From Vicinamibacterales bacterium (GTDB taxonomy: Bacteria; Acidobacteriota; Vicinamibacteria; Vicinamibacterales; 2-12-FULL-66-21): a DNA stretch of 64,000 bases. Below are positions 25,323 to 34,056 of the stretch, in pieces (the stretch's first letter is position 1; each line of letters opens with the position of its first letter). A program made the position numbers and the translations under genes. The notes below the pieces were generated by a model. It worked only from the letters and a program-made list of their open reading frames with translations. It ran no database searches and was not told where the DNA came from. Location: contig DASSPH010000057.1 of NCBI GenBank assembly GCA_035699745.1, positions 1 to 64,000 of the forward strand. Reading direction: 5' to 3'.

Positions 25323-26465
25323 ATGCACCGCATCTCAGCCGTCGTTTTCACCGCGTTCATCACAGTCCTGGTTCCCGTTGCAGCGGCCCAGGCGCCCGCG
25401 ACCCCGAGCGGGCGCGACGAGGTCATCCGGGCAATCGCCTCCCGGTTCGAGACGACCTACGTCTTTCCGGACGTTGGTGCGCGCGTGCGCCCCGAACTCG
25501 AGAAGCGAATTCAGGCGGGCGCGTACCGGGACATTCCGGACGGCCAGGCCTTCGCCGATGCCCTGACCCACGACCTTCGAACGATCACCGGCGACCAGCA
25601 CGTACGCGTGGGTTACAGCAAAGAACCATTTCCACCCATGAACGAAGCACCCCAACCGCCGTCGCCGCGATCGCCAGACGATACGCGCCGCCAGATGGCA
25701 GCGCTCAACTTCGGCTTCGTGAAAGTGGAGCGGCTGCCGGGGAACGTTGGATTCGTCGATCTCGACTTCTTCGCCGATCCGGAGCTGGGCGGCGCCACGG
25801 CCGCGGCGGCCATGTCCTTTGTCGCCGAGACCGACGCGTTGATCGTCGACCTGCGCTTCAATGGAGGCGGGAACTCGCGAATGGTCGCGCTCCTCGCGAG
25901 CTATCTCTTCGACAGCGAGCCGCAGCACCTGAACGACATCGTGGTTCCGAGAGAGAACCTGCTGAAGCAGTCGTGGACGCTGCCCCATGTCGCGGGCAGG
26001 AAATTCGGGCGCACGAAACCCGTCTACATTCTTACGAGTGCGAGGACGTTTTCCGCTGCCGAGGAATTCGCGTACGACCTCCAGGCGCTCGGTCGCGCCA
26101 CAATCGTCGGCGAGAAGACCCGCGGCGGCGCGAACCCGTCCGGTCGCTTTCGAATCAGCGACCACTACGCCGCGATCGTGCCCACGGCGCAGGCGGTCAA
26201 TCCGCACACGAAGTCGAACTGGGAAGGCACCGGCGTCGCGCCAGAGCTCGCCGTCCCGTCCGGCGACGCCCTTCGCACCGCGCAGATCCGAATCCTCGAA
26301 CGGCTGATTCAGCATGGCGACGCGGATCTGAGGGAAGATCGGGTGCGGCGCAAGGAGGTGCTGGAAAAGGAGACGCCAATGCCGCGTCCCGAACTGCAGG
26401 AACAGAAACGCGGCGGCGATGCTCAGGATGCTCAGCACAACGGACACCACGCATCCCGTGTATAG
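25323..26465 (+). CDS. S41-family (IRBP/tail-specific-like) peptidase, secreted
   Basis: I choose ATG 25323 (380 aa), which gives a clean signal peptide (ISAVVFTAFITVLVPVAAAQ) and has GAGAGGA upstream. The N-terminal part carries RFETTYVFPDVGARV and FADALTHDLRTITGDQHVRV, as in interphotoreceptor retinoid-binding-protein-like S41 enzymes. The catalytic region shows ALIVDLRFNGGGNSRMV, YILTSARTFSAAEEFAYDL (Ser nucleophile in TSARTFSA) and GEKTRGGANPSGRF (general-base Lys). No PDZ domain is seen. It is likely a periplasmic peptidase. The next gene begins 23 bp later. Confidence 0.88.
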   Translation: MHRISAVVFTAFITVLVPVAAAQAPATPSGRDEVIRAIASRFETTYVFPDVGARVRPELEKRIQAGAYRDIPDGQAFADALTHDLRTITGDQHVRVGYSKEPFPPMNEAPQPPSPRSPDDTRRQMAALNFGFVKVERLPGNVGFVDLDFFADPELGGATAAAAMSFVAETDALIVDLRFNGGGNSRMVALLASYLFDSEPQHLNDIVVPRENLLKQSWTLPHVAGRKFGRTKPVYILTSARTFSAAEEFAYDLQALGRATIVGEKTRGGANPSGRFRISDHYAAIVPTAQAVNPHTKSNWEGTGVAPELAVPSGDALRTAQIRILERLIQHGDADLREDRVRRKEVLEKETPMPRPELQEQKRGGDAQDAQHNGHHASRV

Positions 26466-26488
26466 TGCTCGCGTCTCGGCCTGCCACC

Positions 26489-27352
26489 ATGCGCAAGCGG
26501 CTCATAGTCCCGATCGCATTGACCGTCGTTGCGTCGGTACCTTGGCGAGGCTCCGCCCAGATATCGCCCGGCATCACGAAAACTCCGCCGCCGCTCGTCA
26601 CCCCGGTCGACGCACCAGCGGGCACCGAGAAGCTGGCCGTGCAGTGGGTGAGGATCGCAGACGCGGATCTCGGGGTGATGTTAGCCGCCGTCGCACGACC
26701 CTCGGGCCCCGGTCCTCATCCGGTCGTCGTCGTCCTTCACGGCACCCATGGATTCGCGCGCGAGTACGTTCAATGGGCGCAGGACCTCGCGCGCGGTGGA
26801 TTCCTCGCCGTTGCCGCGTGCTGGTTTTCCGGGGGAAGCGGCGGCGGCTCCGGTATCGTGACACCGCCGATCCCCTGTCCAGAGATACCGCCGCTGAAGC
26901 GTGACGCATACCCGGAAGCGGTGCGGTACATCCACGCGGTGGTGAAGGCGGCTCGCCTGCTGCCGGGCGTTCGTCCGGATCGGATCGGGCTCGTTGGACA
27001 TTCCCGCGGCGGCGGCGAAACACTGCAGTACCTGCTCGCGTTCGGCGACGTCCAGGCGGCGGTTCTGCATGCGGCGGGGCACGGGTATCGGCCGGTGGCG
27101 CGCGCCGCCGAGTTCAAGGTGCCGATGCTTCTCCTGCATGGCACAGCCGACGGGCCTGCTGATGGTGGAGGCGCCAACACGCAGGTCGCGCTGGCGCGCG
27201 AGTTCGAGGCGGCGCTGCGGCGGAACGGGAAACCTGTCGAAGCGCACTACTACGAAGGAGGCGGCCACAACACCTTTTTCACGAACGCGACTCAGCACGA
27301 CGACGAGTTGAAGAGGATGATCGCGTTCCTGCGGCGCCACCTCGGCGCCTAG
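26489..27352 (+). CDS. Secreted dienelactone-hydrolase-like alpha/beta hydrolase
   Basis: The frame stays open far upstream, but the coding pattern begins at ATG 26489 (287 aa) with a signal peptide (IVPIALTVVASVPWRGSAQ). The fold shows VVVVLHGTHGFAREYVQWA, ARGGFLAVAACWFSGGSGGG, nucleophile elbow LVGHSRGGG, LLHGTADGPADGGG with the Asp, and the His in EGGGHNTFF. The elbow carries Ser, while classical dienelactone hydrolases use Cys. It is probably co-transcribed with the S41 peptidase and may hydrolyse an ester or peptide outside the cytoplasm. Confidence 0.85.
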   Translation: MRKRLIVPIALTVVASVPWRGSAQISPGITKTPPPLVTPVDAPAGTEKLAVQWVRIADADLGVMLAAVARPSGPGPHPVVVVLHGTHGFAREYVQWAQDLARGGFLAVAACWFSGGSGGGSGIVTPPIPCPEIPPLKRDAYPEAVRYIHAVVKAARLLPGVRPDRIGLVGHSRGGGETLQYLLAFGDVQAAVLHAAGHGYRPVARAAEFKVPMLLLHGTADGPADGGGANTQVALAREFEAALRRNGKPVEAHYYEGGGHNTFFTNATQHDDELKRMIAFLRRHLGA

Positions 27353-27388
27353 TCAAAGCGCCATGAAACGCTGCTCCGCAGCTCGCAT

Positions 27389-29269
27389 TCACCTCGCCTC
27401 CGGCGAGCCAAAGGCCTGCTCGTGCCGAGCCGGTGTCGCGTGCGGCTCCTGCTGCCTCGCCTGCAGCATGTAGAGCTCGTAGTACACGCCTCCAGCGGCG
27501 ATCAGGTCGAGATGCGTGCCGCGCTCGACGATCTCGGCGTCCTTCACGACGAGGATCAGGTCTGACGACCGGATGGTGTCCAGATGATGAGCGATCACGA
27601 GGCACGTCCGGCCCTCCATCAGCCGCTCGAGCGCCTCGACGACCGCGCGCTCGGCCCCCGCGTCGAGGCCGGTGGTGGGCTCGTCCAGGATCAGGATGGG
27701 TGAGTTGCGCACCATGGCGCGGGCGATCGCAATCCGCCGGCGCTGGCCACCCGACAGCGTCGCGCCGCGCTCACCCACCGGCGTCCCGTAGCCCTGCCGA
27801 AGGCCGACGATGAAATCGTGCGCGTTGGCGAGCTGCGCCGCACGGATGGTGTCTTCCGGATCCGCATCGGGCCGCCCATAACTGATGTTGTCCCAGATGG
27901 TCCCGCTGAAGAGCAGCGAATCCTGCAGCACGAAGCCAAGCTGATCGCGCAGCGACGTGAGCGTGTACTCGCGGACGTCCACGCCGTCGATGCGGACGAC
28001 GCCACTCAGCGGATCGAAGAAGCGCGGGACGAGACTGGCGATCGTGCTCTTGCCCATTCCGGACGGCCCGACGATGGCGACTTTCTGACCCGGCTCGATC
28101 CGGAAGCTCACGTCCTTGAGGACGATCGTGTCGCGATCGTAGCCGAACGTCACCCGATCGAACTCGATGAGCCCGCGGAACGGCGGCGCCACGCGGGCAT
28201 CCGGCCGATCGCGGATCGCGCTCTCGAGCTCGATCACCTCCTGGATCCGTTCGTAACTGACCGCCGCCTTGGACAGCGTGTTGACCATCTTGGACAGGTC
28301 TTTGATCGGCTTGTAGGTCTTCTTCAAGTACATGAGGAAGAGGATCAGCACACCGGTCGAGAGCTGTCCGAGCGAGATCAGCCGGACGCCGTACAGCAGG
28401 ACGATGCAGGTGCCCGCCGCGACGATGAGATCGACCATCGGCGAGAGCTTGGCTTTGATGCTGCGCGCCTGCAGGCCGGCGCGGACGCTGTCGCGGCTGT
28501 CGAAGCTGAAATGGCGATCTTCGTACTCCTCGCGGGCGAACGCCTGGATGACCTGGATGGAGGTCAGCTTCTCGGCGACGTTCGAGAGCAGCTCGCTCTC
28601 CTTCTTCTTGACCACACGGGATGCGGCCTTCACACGCCGTGAATAGAAGTAGACGAACACGGACAACACCGGCGCCACCGACAGGCCGACCAGCGTGAAA
28701 CGCCAGTTGTACAGGAGCATCACCGTCACCATGCCGGCGAGGGTGAGCGCGTTGACGACCAGGCCGAGCAGGGCCGTGTCGATGAAGTCCTGCACCGCGT
28801 CGACGTCCTTCGTGACCCGCATCACCAGATCGCCGACGCGCGAACGGCCGTGCTCCGCAAGCGACAGCCGCTGGATCCGGTTGTAGAGCGTCAGCCGCAG
28901 GTCGTGTGCCACCCACTGGCTGACGGTGGTTGTCAGGTACTTCTGGACGTACGACGCGATGCCGCCGACGATCGCGATCACGATGATGGCGGCCAGCGCA
29001 AACTCGAGGAGCGCCGCCGGATCGGTGCCGAACCACGTGTCGACGACGGGTCGCACCTGACGCGGAAGCGGCTTGCCGCCGAGCACGTGGTCGACGACGA
29101 TGGCGACCGGCCATGGCTCGAGAACATCGGCGAGCGTCTCGAACACGACGGCGACGAGCGCGGCGGCCATCCTGAGCCAATGCGGCCGCAGCACGCCGGC
29201 CATTCGCCACCGTGTGGATCGGCCGAGCAGCCGCGGTCGAAAACTCGTCGGGCGATCAATCCGCGGCAC
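27389..29269 (-). CDS. ABC exporter half-transporter (MsbA/multidrug type)
   Basis: The 626-residue protein starts at GTG 29269 with GAGG 7 bp upstream. Residues ~25-320 are the six-helix exporter domain (LADVLEPWPVAIVVDHVLGG, AIIVIAIVGGIASYVQKYL). The ATPase follows: Walker A GPSGMGKST, Q-loop LGFVLQDSLLFSGT, signature LSGGQ, Walker B ILILDEPTTGLD and H-loop AHHLD. It works as a homodimer that exports a lipid, glycan or drug. A link to the cyclic glucan synthase 7 kb away would be tempting, since that polymer needs an NdvA-type exporter, but nothing in the sequence shows it. Adjacent genes are unrelated. Confidence 0.9.
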   Translation of the reverse strand: MPRIDRPTSFRPRLLGRSTRWRMAGVLRPHWLRMAAALVAVVFETLADVLEPWPVAIVVDHVLGGKPLPRQVRPVVDTWFGTDPAALLEFALAAIIVIAIVGGIASYVQKYLTTTVSQWVAHDLRLTLYNRIQRLSLAEHGRSRVGDLVMRVTKDVDAVQDFIDTALLGLVVNALTLAGMVTVMLLYNWRFTLVGLSVAPVLSVFVYFYSRRVKAASRVVKKKESELLSNVAEKLTSIQVIQAFAREEYEDRHFSFDSRDSVRAGLQARSIKAKLSPMVDLIVAAGTCIVLLYGVRLISLGQLSTGVLILFLMYLKKTYKPIKDLSKMVNTLSKAAVSYERIQEVIELESAIRDRPDARVAPPFRGLIEFDRVTFGYDRDTIVLKDVSFRIEPGQKVAIVGPSGMGKSTIASLVPRFFDPLSGVVRIDGVDVREYTLTSLRDQLGFVLQDSLLFSGTIWDNISYGRPDADPEDTIRAAQLANAHDFIVGLRQGYGTPVGERGATLSGGQRRRIAIARAMVRNSPILILDEPTTGLDAGAERAVVEALERLMEGRTCLVIAHHLDTIRSSDLILVVKDAEIVERGTHLDLIAAGGVYYELYMLQARQQEPHATPARHEQAFGSPEAR

Positions 29270-29329
29270 GTGTCCTCGCGATCACGAGAATTCCCGCCGG
29301 TACCTGCGGCAGGCTGCTGGTCCAGACTC

Positions 29330-29477
29330 TTACATGGCTCCAAGCACCAGCGCCAGTCGCTTCAGGTTGCCCGTCGCCGAAATATGGTGATCTCGTCGAA
29401 GCGCTGTGTCGCCGGCGATCAGTAGAACCGGCCGAGGCGAAGATCTCGTTGACGTAGGTGAACACCGGAAAGTTCAT
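29330..29477 (-). pseudogene. Possible alpha/beta hydrolase C-terminal remnant
   Basis: Within the 363-bp gap upstream of the ABC gene, the minus strand reads MNFPVFTYVNEIFASAG in one frame and, one frame over, RPVLLIAGDTALRRDH and SATGNLKRLALVLGAM before TAA at 29330. The second string is the kind of sequence found near the acid residue of alpha/beta hydrolases (RPVLLIxGxxA). One frameshift and no catalytic His. The call rests on short motifs only. The rest of the gap holds nothing else I can name. Confidence 0.35.
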
Positions 29478-29632
29478 GAATGATTGCGTGACGCTACGCT
29501 TTTCCCCTGAATGCTGCGCCTCGGCGTGCTCGCGTCACACGAAGGAACCACGCTTCAGGCGAGCTCCGATCGGGATTCCGCATATGATAGGCGGCCGTAT
29601 CGGCCAATCGCGACACGAGCGGGAGGTTCTCC

Positions 29633-30622
29633 ATGAGTCGGCCCCTGGCGGCGTGGACCCCACGCAGGACGTTGTTTGTCGGTCCGGCGGCGCTGCTGAT
29701 CGCGACCCTCCACGCGGTCGATCCCGGCAAGCCATCGGTGTCGGCGCTCGAAGTGACGGCATATCGTGCGATCGGCGCCAAGCACCCCGACCCGGCGATC
29801 CGCAACGGCGACACGCTCGCGGAACGCTTTCTCGGTGCTGAAGAGCGGGACATCCTCCGCAAGGCCAAATCGGACCTCGTGCTGAACGCGCTGGCGTTGG
29901 ACACCGAGCGCGCATGGGCGAGCCTGGGCATCCGGCGGGGCTTCGCGCAGGCGGTGCACGTGCGCACCCGCCACATCGACGCAATGTTCGAGGAAAGCCT
30001 CGCGCTGGGTGCGACGCAGGTGGTCATCCTGGGCGCCGGGCTGGACAGCCGGCCGTACAGGTACGGGACGCGCCTCGCGGCGGCGCGCGTCTTCGAGGTC
30101 GATTTTCCCCCCACGCAGGAGTACAAGAAGAAGCGCGTCAGGGAAGTCGTCGGCTCCCTGCCGTCCCACGTTCGATACGTGCCCATCGACTTCACCAAGG
30201 ACGATCTCAGGACGGTACTCGAGGCCGCCGGATACGACCGTGGCAGGAAGACAATCTTCATCTGGGAAGGTGTGACGTTCTACATCCCCGAGGCAGCCGT
30301 GGATGCGACGCTCAGATTCGTGGCGCAACATTCGGCTCCGGGCAGCAGAATCGTCTTCGACTATTTTCTCGCGAGCACGCTGACGTCGCCGCACGCAACC
30401 TTGAAAGACGTCATGAGCCGCCTCGAGGCTGTGAAGGAGCCCATCATCTTCGGGCTGCCGGACGAAGACCGGCAGGGCTTCGTCACGAAGCGCGGGCTCG
30501 CGATTGTGTCGGACGTTCACATGAGCGAGTTGCGCGCTCGATACCTGCCACCGGCCGAAGCGGGAGCCTTGCCGGAGCTCGCGAAGGCGGGCAGCTATAT
30601 CTGCACTGCTGCCGTTCGATAG
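29633..30622 (+). CDS. SAM-dependent methyltransferase, TIGR00027/LCM type
   Basis: The 329-residue protein starts at ATG 29633 behind GGGAGG. It has the leucine-carboxyl-methyltransferase/PPM fold: residues RTRHIDAMFEESLALGATQV, then VILGAGLDSRPYR (SAM-binding motif I), VFEVDFPPTQEYKKKRV (acidic motif), and IFIWEGVTFYIPEAAVDATL. An N-terminal hydrophobic stretch (LFVGPAALLIATLHAVD) may be a membrane anchor. Relatives methylate carboxylates or hydroxyls of small molecules and polyketides in actinobacteria; the substrate here is not shown. It is a single gene. Confidence 0.85.
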   Translation: MSRPLAAWTPRRTLFVGPAALLIATLHAVDPGKPSVSALEVTAYRAIGAKHPDPAIRNGDTLAERFLGAEERDILRKAKSDLVLNALALDTERAWASLGIRRGFAQAVHVRTRHIDAMFEESLALGATQVVILGAGLDSRPYRYGTRLAAARVFEVDFPPTQEYKKKRVREVVGSLPSHVRYVPIDFTKDDLRTVLEAAGYDRGRKTIFIWEGVTFYIPEAAVDATLRFVAQHSAPGSRIVFDYFLASTLTSPHATLKDVMSRLEAVKEPIIFGLPDEDRQGFVTKRGLAIVSDVHMSELRARYLPPAEAGALPELAKAGSYICTAAVR

Positions 30623-30754
30623 TCCGTAGAAGCGTGATGCGGCACGCGCCCGGGTATCGCCGCCAGGCGTGTTCGGCCCCTCATCGCGTCGAAGCGCATC
30701 GCCCGCGTCGGCCGAATCGGCGGCACTGTAGATTGAACGAGCTCGATGAGCGTC

Positions 30755-32869
30755 TCACACGCGCTCAGGCTGTCCGGAGGCGGGCGGAATTTCTCCTGGC
30801 CTGCCATGACGAAGAATTGCCAGCTCGGTTGACGCCTGCCGCAGAGCCTCCTCGAGCCGTCTGCGTTCAGTAATGTCTTCGAACGACGCCACGACGCCGC
30901 TGAGGGTCGTCCCGTCGGCCTCGAAGGCGGGCTCGGAGTTGATGGAAATCCACGTCAGCGTGTCATCCGGTTTGTACACTCCCATGACGACGTTCGAGCA
31001 CGGCTGGCCCGTGCGCAAGGTTTCCGCAACTGGAAACGCGTCGCTCGGAAACGGCGAGCCGTCGTCATGAATGGCTCGCCAGCGCGGATCGACGGCCGTG
31101 CGACCGATAATCTGCTCAGCGGTGAGTCCAAGAATGCGCTCCGCACTGGGATTACACGTTCGAATACTGCCGTCGGCGTCAAGAACGAGAATGCCATCCT
31201 GCATGGCCGTGATGACCGATCGGTAGCGTTCCGCGCCCTTGCGCAATGCCTCCTCCGCCAGCTTTCGGTCCGTAATGTCCTTCGCCGCTGAGTAGATCAA
31301 CTGGCGGGTTGGATACGGTGTCGCAGTCCACAGGAACCATCGGTACGATCCATCTTTGCAGCGATACCGGTTTTCGAACGTAACCGTACCGGTGCCGCTG
31401 GCGATCTTCTGAGCCTCAGCGATCGTCCGCTCGACATCGTCAGGGTGGATGAAACTCAGGTACGGTGCTGCAAGCACCTCCTCGACGGTGTACCCAAGGG
31501 TCCGTTCGAACGCCGGGTTCACCCGCTTGAAATACCCATCGAAGCCGGCGATATTCAGCATGTCGAGGGAGAGAGTGAAGAAGCGATCGCGCTCTTCCTG
31601 GGCTTCGCGACGCTCAACTTCCTGCCAACTCTGAACGGCCGTGGCCAGCTCACTGGCGGACGCGAAGCGGTCCTTCGGCTGTTTCGCGAGCGCACGCATA
31701 CAGATGCTTTCGAGCGCCGGGGGCACGTCGGGCCATCGCTCGCGGGGCGGCCGGGGTGGTTCCTCACGGACTTTCCGCAGCACCTCTTCGGTGTCTTGAC
31801 CGGAGAACGGCGGGTCACCCGTCAGCACTTCGTAAAGAATCGCTCCCAGCCCGTAGATATCGGTACAGCGGTCGATGATATCGACCCGTCCGGACGCCTG
31901 CTCCGGTGCCATGTAGGCGGGCGTCCCCATCGCCTGCCCCTGCATCGTGAGACCGATATCGATCGGACCGGCATTATCGGCGTCGAGCGAGGCAGCGTCC
32001 GCCTCGGGCTTCTGATCGACCAGCTTCGCCAAACCCCAATCGAGCACGACGACTTCGCCGAAGTCACCCATCACGACGTTCTCACCCTTGAGGTCGCGGT
32101 GGATCACTCGTCGGGAATGAGCGTACGCGATTGTGTTGCAGACCGTGATGAAGGCATTGAGTAACGGGAGAAGATCGAGCATTTCTCCCTGCGCCTGTCG
32201 GCGGGTCTGGTGCCATGCCCGAGCCGCCTCGCTCAGGGTCCGGCCCTTGACGAACCGCATGGTGTAGAACGGCTCCTGATCGGCGGCCCGCACAGCCAGC
32301 TCATAGACAGGTACGATGCCTGGATGCTCCAGCTGCCCGGTGATCCGGGCTTCCTGAAGGAAGCGGGCGCGGTGGGCGGGCAAGGAAGCACGCTCGGGTC
32401 GCAGCTCCTTCAGAGCGACGTTACGGCCGAAAGTCAGATCGCGCGCTACCCAGATCCGTCCAATGCCGCCGCTCGCGTGCAAACGGCTCACTGAATAGCG
32501 GTCCCGGGGATTCGAGATGTGTTCGTGGATGGTCGCCAGGGTCGTCGGCGCATCAGGATCCGGGAGATCGCACAGCGTCCGTTGAATATCGTCGTCGTCC
32601 AGGGCGGCCAATGAGCGCTTCACGTCATCGGCGATCACCGCAAGGCCCGCCCTGGCTTCGCCGCCGTACTTCCTCAACGTGCGCTCGAGCAGCCGCTCGA
32701 CATCCGACCGTTCCGTCGCGTTCATCCAGCCCAACTCGATCAAGAGCTGCGGAAGGGCCACGTGCTTGCGCGTCGTCCACAACGTACACGCCTTGATGAA
32801 CTGGTCCGGATCGAGAAAGTCCGCTTGCAGCGCCAGCACGGCAAACAGCAGGTTGCGATCTGTATTCAT
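30755..32869 (-). CDS. Ser/Thr protein kinase with two PAS domains
   Basis: I choose ATG 32869 (704 aa). A novel N-terminal ~120 residues (FAVLALQADFLDPDQFIKAC) is found on some bacterial kinases. The kinase domain (~130-420) shows LHASGGIGRIWVARD, NVALKEL, VIHRDLKGENVVM, VLDWGLAKL and GTPAYMAPEQASG. It ends in PPALESICMRALAKQPKDRF. Two PAS/PAC units follow: FKRVNPAFERTLGYTVEEVL with YSAAKDITDRKLAEEALRKG, and TCNPSAERILGLTAEQIIG with VASFEDITERRRLEEALRQA. The protein stops ~30 residues after the second PAC, before any histidine kinase or other output domain, so the PAS pair probably tunes the kinase. No membrane segment. Confidence 0.88.
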   Translation of the reverse strand: MNTDRNLLFAVLALQADFLDPDQFIKACTLWTTRKHVALPQLLIELGWMNATERSDVERLLERTLRKYGGEARAGLAVIADDVKRSLAALDDDDIQRTLCDLPDPDAPTTLATIHEHISNPRDRYSVSRLHASGGIGRIWVARDLTFGRNVALKELRPERASLPAHRARFLQEARITGQLEHPGIVPVYELAVRAADQEPFYTMRFVKGRTLSEAARAWHQTRRQAQGEMLDLLPLLNAFITVCNTIAYAHSRRVIHRDLKGENVVMGDFGEVVVLDWGLAKLVDQKPEADAASLDADNAGPIDIGLTMQGQAMGTPAYMAPEQASGRVDIIDRCTDIYGLGAILYEVLTGDPPFSGQDTEEVLRKVREEPPRPPRERWPDVPPALESICMRALAKQPKDRFASASELATAVQSWQEVERREAQEERDRFFTLSLDMLNIAGFDGYFKRVNPAFERTLGYTVEEVLAAPYLSFIHPDDVERTIAEAQKIASGTGTVTFENRYRCKDGSYRWFLWTATPYPTRQLIYSAAKDITDRKLAEEALRKGAERYRSVITAMQDGILVLDADGSIRTCNPSAERILGLTAEQIIGRTAVDPRWRAIHDDGSPFPSDAFPVAETLRTGQPCSNVVMGVYKPDDTLTWISINSEPAFEADGTTLSGVVASFEDITERRRLEEALRQASTELAILRHGRPGEIPPASGQPERV

Positions 32870-32960
32870 GGGGCTACCCCCTTCACCCACCGGAGGATGG
32901 GATGGTAACCACAACAGGGCGCGATTCAGCAGGGAAAGTCGTCATCACATCACGCTCTGC

Positions 32961-33043
32961 CTGGCCGTCATCGTCCATGACGCCGCCCAACCTGCCAGCA
33001 TGCGGATGGAAGCTGGTACCGGCCCCGGGCCCCGTGCAAGTAG
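32961..33043 (+). pseudogene. Decayed copy of the cupin gene 3' end
   Basis: LAVIVHDAAQPASMRMEAGT is nearly identical to the C-terminus of the small cupin encoded at 10288-10671 (LAVIVHDAAQPATMRMEEGT). The DNA match continues through GTACCGG and CGTGCAAGTAG, the end of that gene including its stop codon, but a one-base loss puts the stop out of frame. Nothing of the N-terminal two thirds remains. It shows that the cupin unit once moved or was duplicated. Confidence 0.75.
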
Positions 33044-33085
33044 CCGCACCGGTGTGATCGGCGAGGCGGTGCGCTCGTGTCCGAT

Positions 33086-34009
33086 CTACGGGCTCAGCCT
33101 CTGCTTCCCGAGCCACGCCAGGGTGATGCGCAAGACCTCGTCTTCCCGCCCCTGGAACTGATGTGCGGCGCCGTCCATCTTTCCATTCCTGATGTCGGGC
33201 AGGAGTACGTACTCGAGATTCTTGTTGGCTTCCAGCAACTGCTGCTGGGCGGGCGGAACGGTCGCGCGGTATGGATCCGCGGGGTCGCGAATCGCCAGGA
33301 TAGGCCGGCCCTGGACCTTCCGGATGATCTCGATCGGGACCGCGCTGGTATCAGGGCCTCCCCGATTGAGAAACGTCTCGTAGGAACTCGGCCGGGGCGG
33401 CCCGCCGGGGAGTATGGGCGGCAGCAGAAATGTCTCCCGGCCTCGCCCCGCTGCGACCATGTCCCTGGCCCTGGCGACGGTCTGCTCGTACTCGGCCTGG
33501 GAGCCGAAGGACCGTGTCAGCCCGTCGCGCTTGTAACCATGCGGTCCGTAGAGGACGAGCGCCTTGACGCGGGGATCGTCGGAGGCCATGGCGTAGTACG
33601 GCGCCGTCACGGTGCCATAACTGTGGCCGGCGAGAACGACCGCCTGAACGCCGCGCGCGGCGAGGAGGTCGACCATGTACTTGTGATCCATCGCCGATGG
33701 CTCAAACTGGTGGAACCACTGCTGCGGCCCGTGGTCACGGCGGTTCATCGACAGCGCGATGTAGCCTGACCGCGCGAAGTGCTCACCCAGCCAAACGAGC
33801 CAGTCACTGTAGAACTCGGAGTCTGCGCCGGCGGCGATGACGATCCCGACGCGCGACTTTCCCCGCGCAGGCGTCCACAGCGCACCGTGCAGGGTCACGC
33901 CGTCACCGGTTTTCAGTGTGACGAACTCGCTCTTGATGCCCGTCTGCGCGGCCAGACTCGCCATCAACGAGATGAGCAGGACCCCGGCGAGTGTCAGGAC
34001 GCGTTTCAT
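33086..34009 (-). CDS. Secreted alpha/beta hydrolase
   Basis: The 307-residue protein starts at ATG 34009 with a signal peptide (VLTLAGVLLISLMASLAAQ). The fold shows GIVIAAGADSEFYSDWLVWL, SMNRRDHGPQQW, nucleophile elbow LAGHSYGTV, ALVLYGPHGY, and a late acid/His region (AIRDPADPYR, GAAHQF). It resembles secreted X-Pro peptidase or esterase-like hydrolases. It lies 47 bp behind the multicopper oxidase gene on the same strand and is likely co-transcribed. Confidence 0.82.
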   Translation of the reverse strand: MKRVLTLAGVLLISLMASLAAQTGIKSEFVTLKTGDGVTLHGALWTPARGKSRVGIVIAAGADSEFYSDWLVWLGEHFARSGYIALSMNRRDHGPQQWFHQFEPSAMDHKYMVDLLAARGVQAVVLAGHSYGTVTAPYYAMASDDPRVKALVLYGPHGYKRDGLTRSFGSQAEYEQTVARARDMVAAGRGRETFLLPPILPGGPPRPSSYETFLNRGGPDTSAVPIEIIRKVQGRPILAIRDPADPYRATVPPAQQQLLEANKNLEYVLLPDIRNGKMDGAAHQFQGREDEVLRITLAWLGKQRLSP

Positions 34010-34056
34010 GAGACAGCTCTATTCGGACCCGGGACAGGGCTGGCGGTGACGAGGCG

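Noticed and set aside
25097-26488. Upstream extension of the dienelactone-hydrolase frame
   Set aside because: It overlaps the S41 peptidase in another frame and is Arg-rich; the signal peptide begins at ATG 26489.
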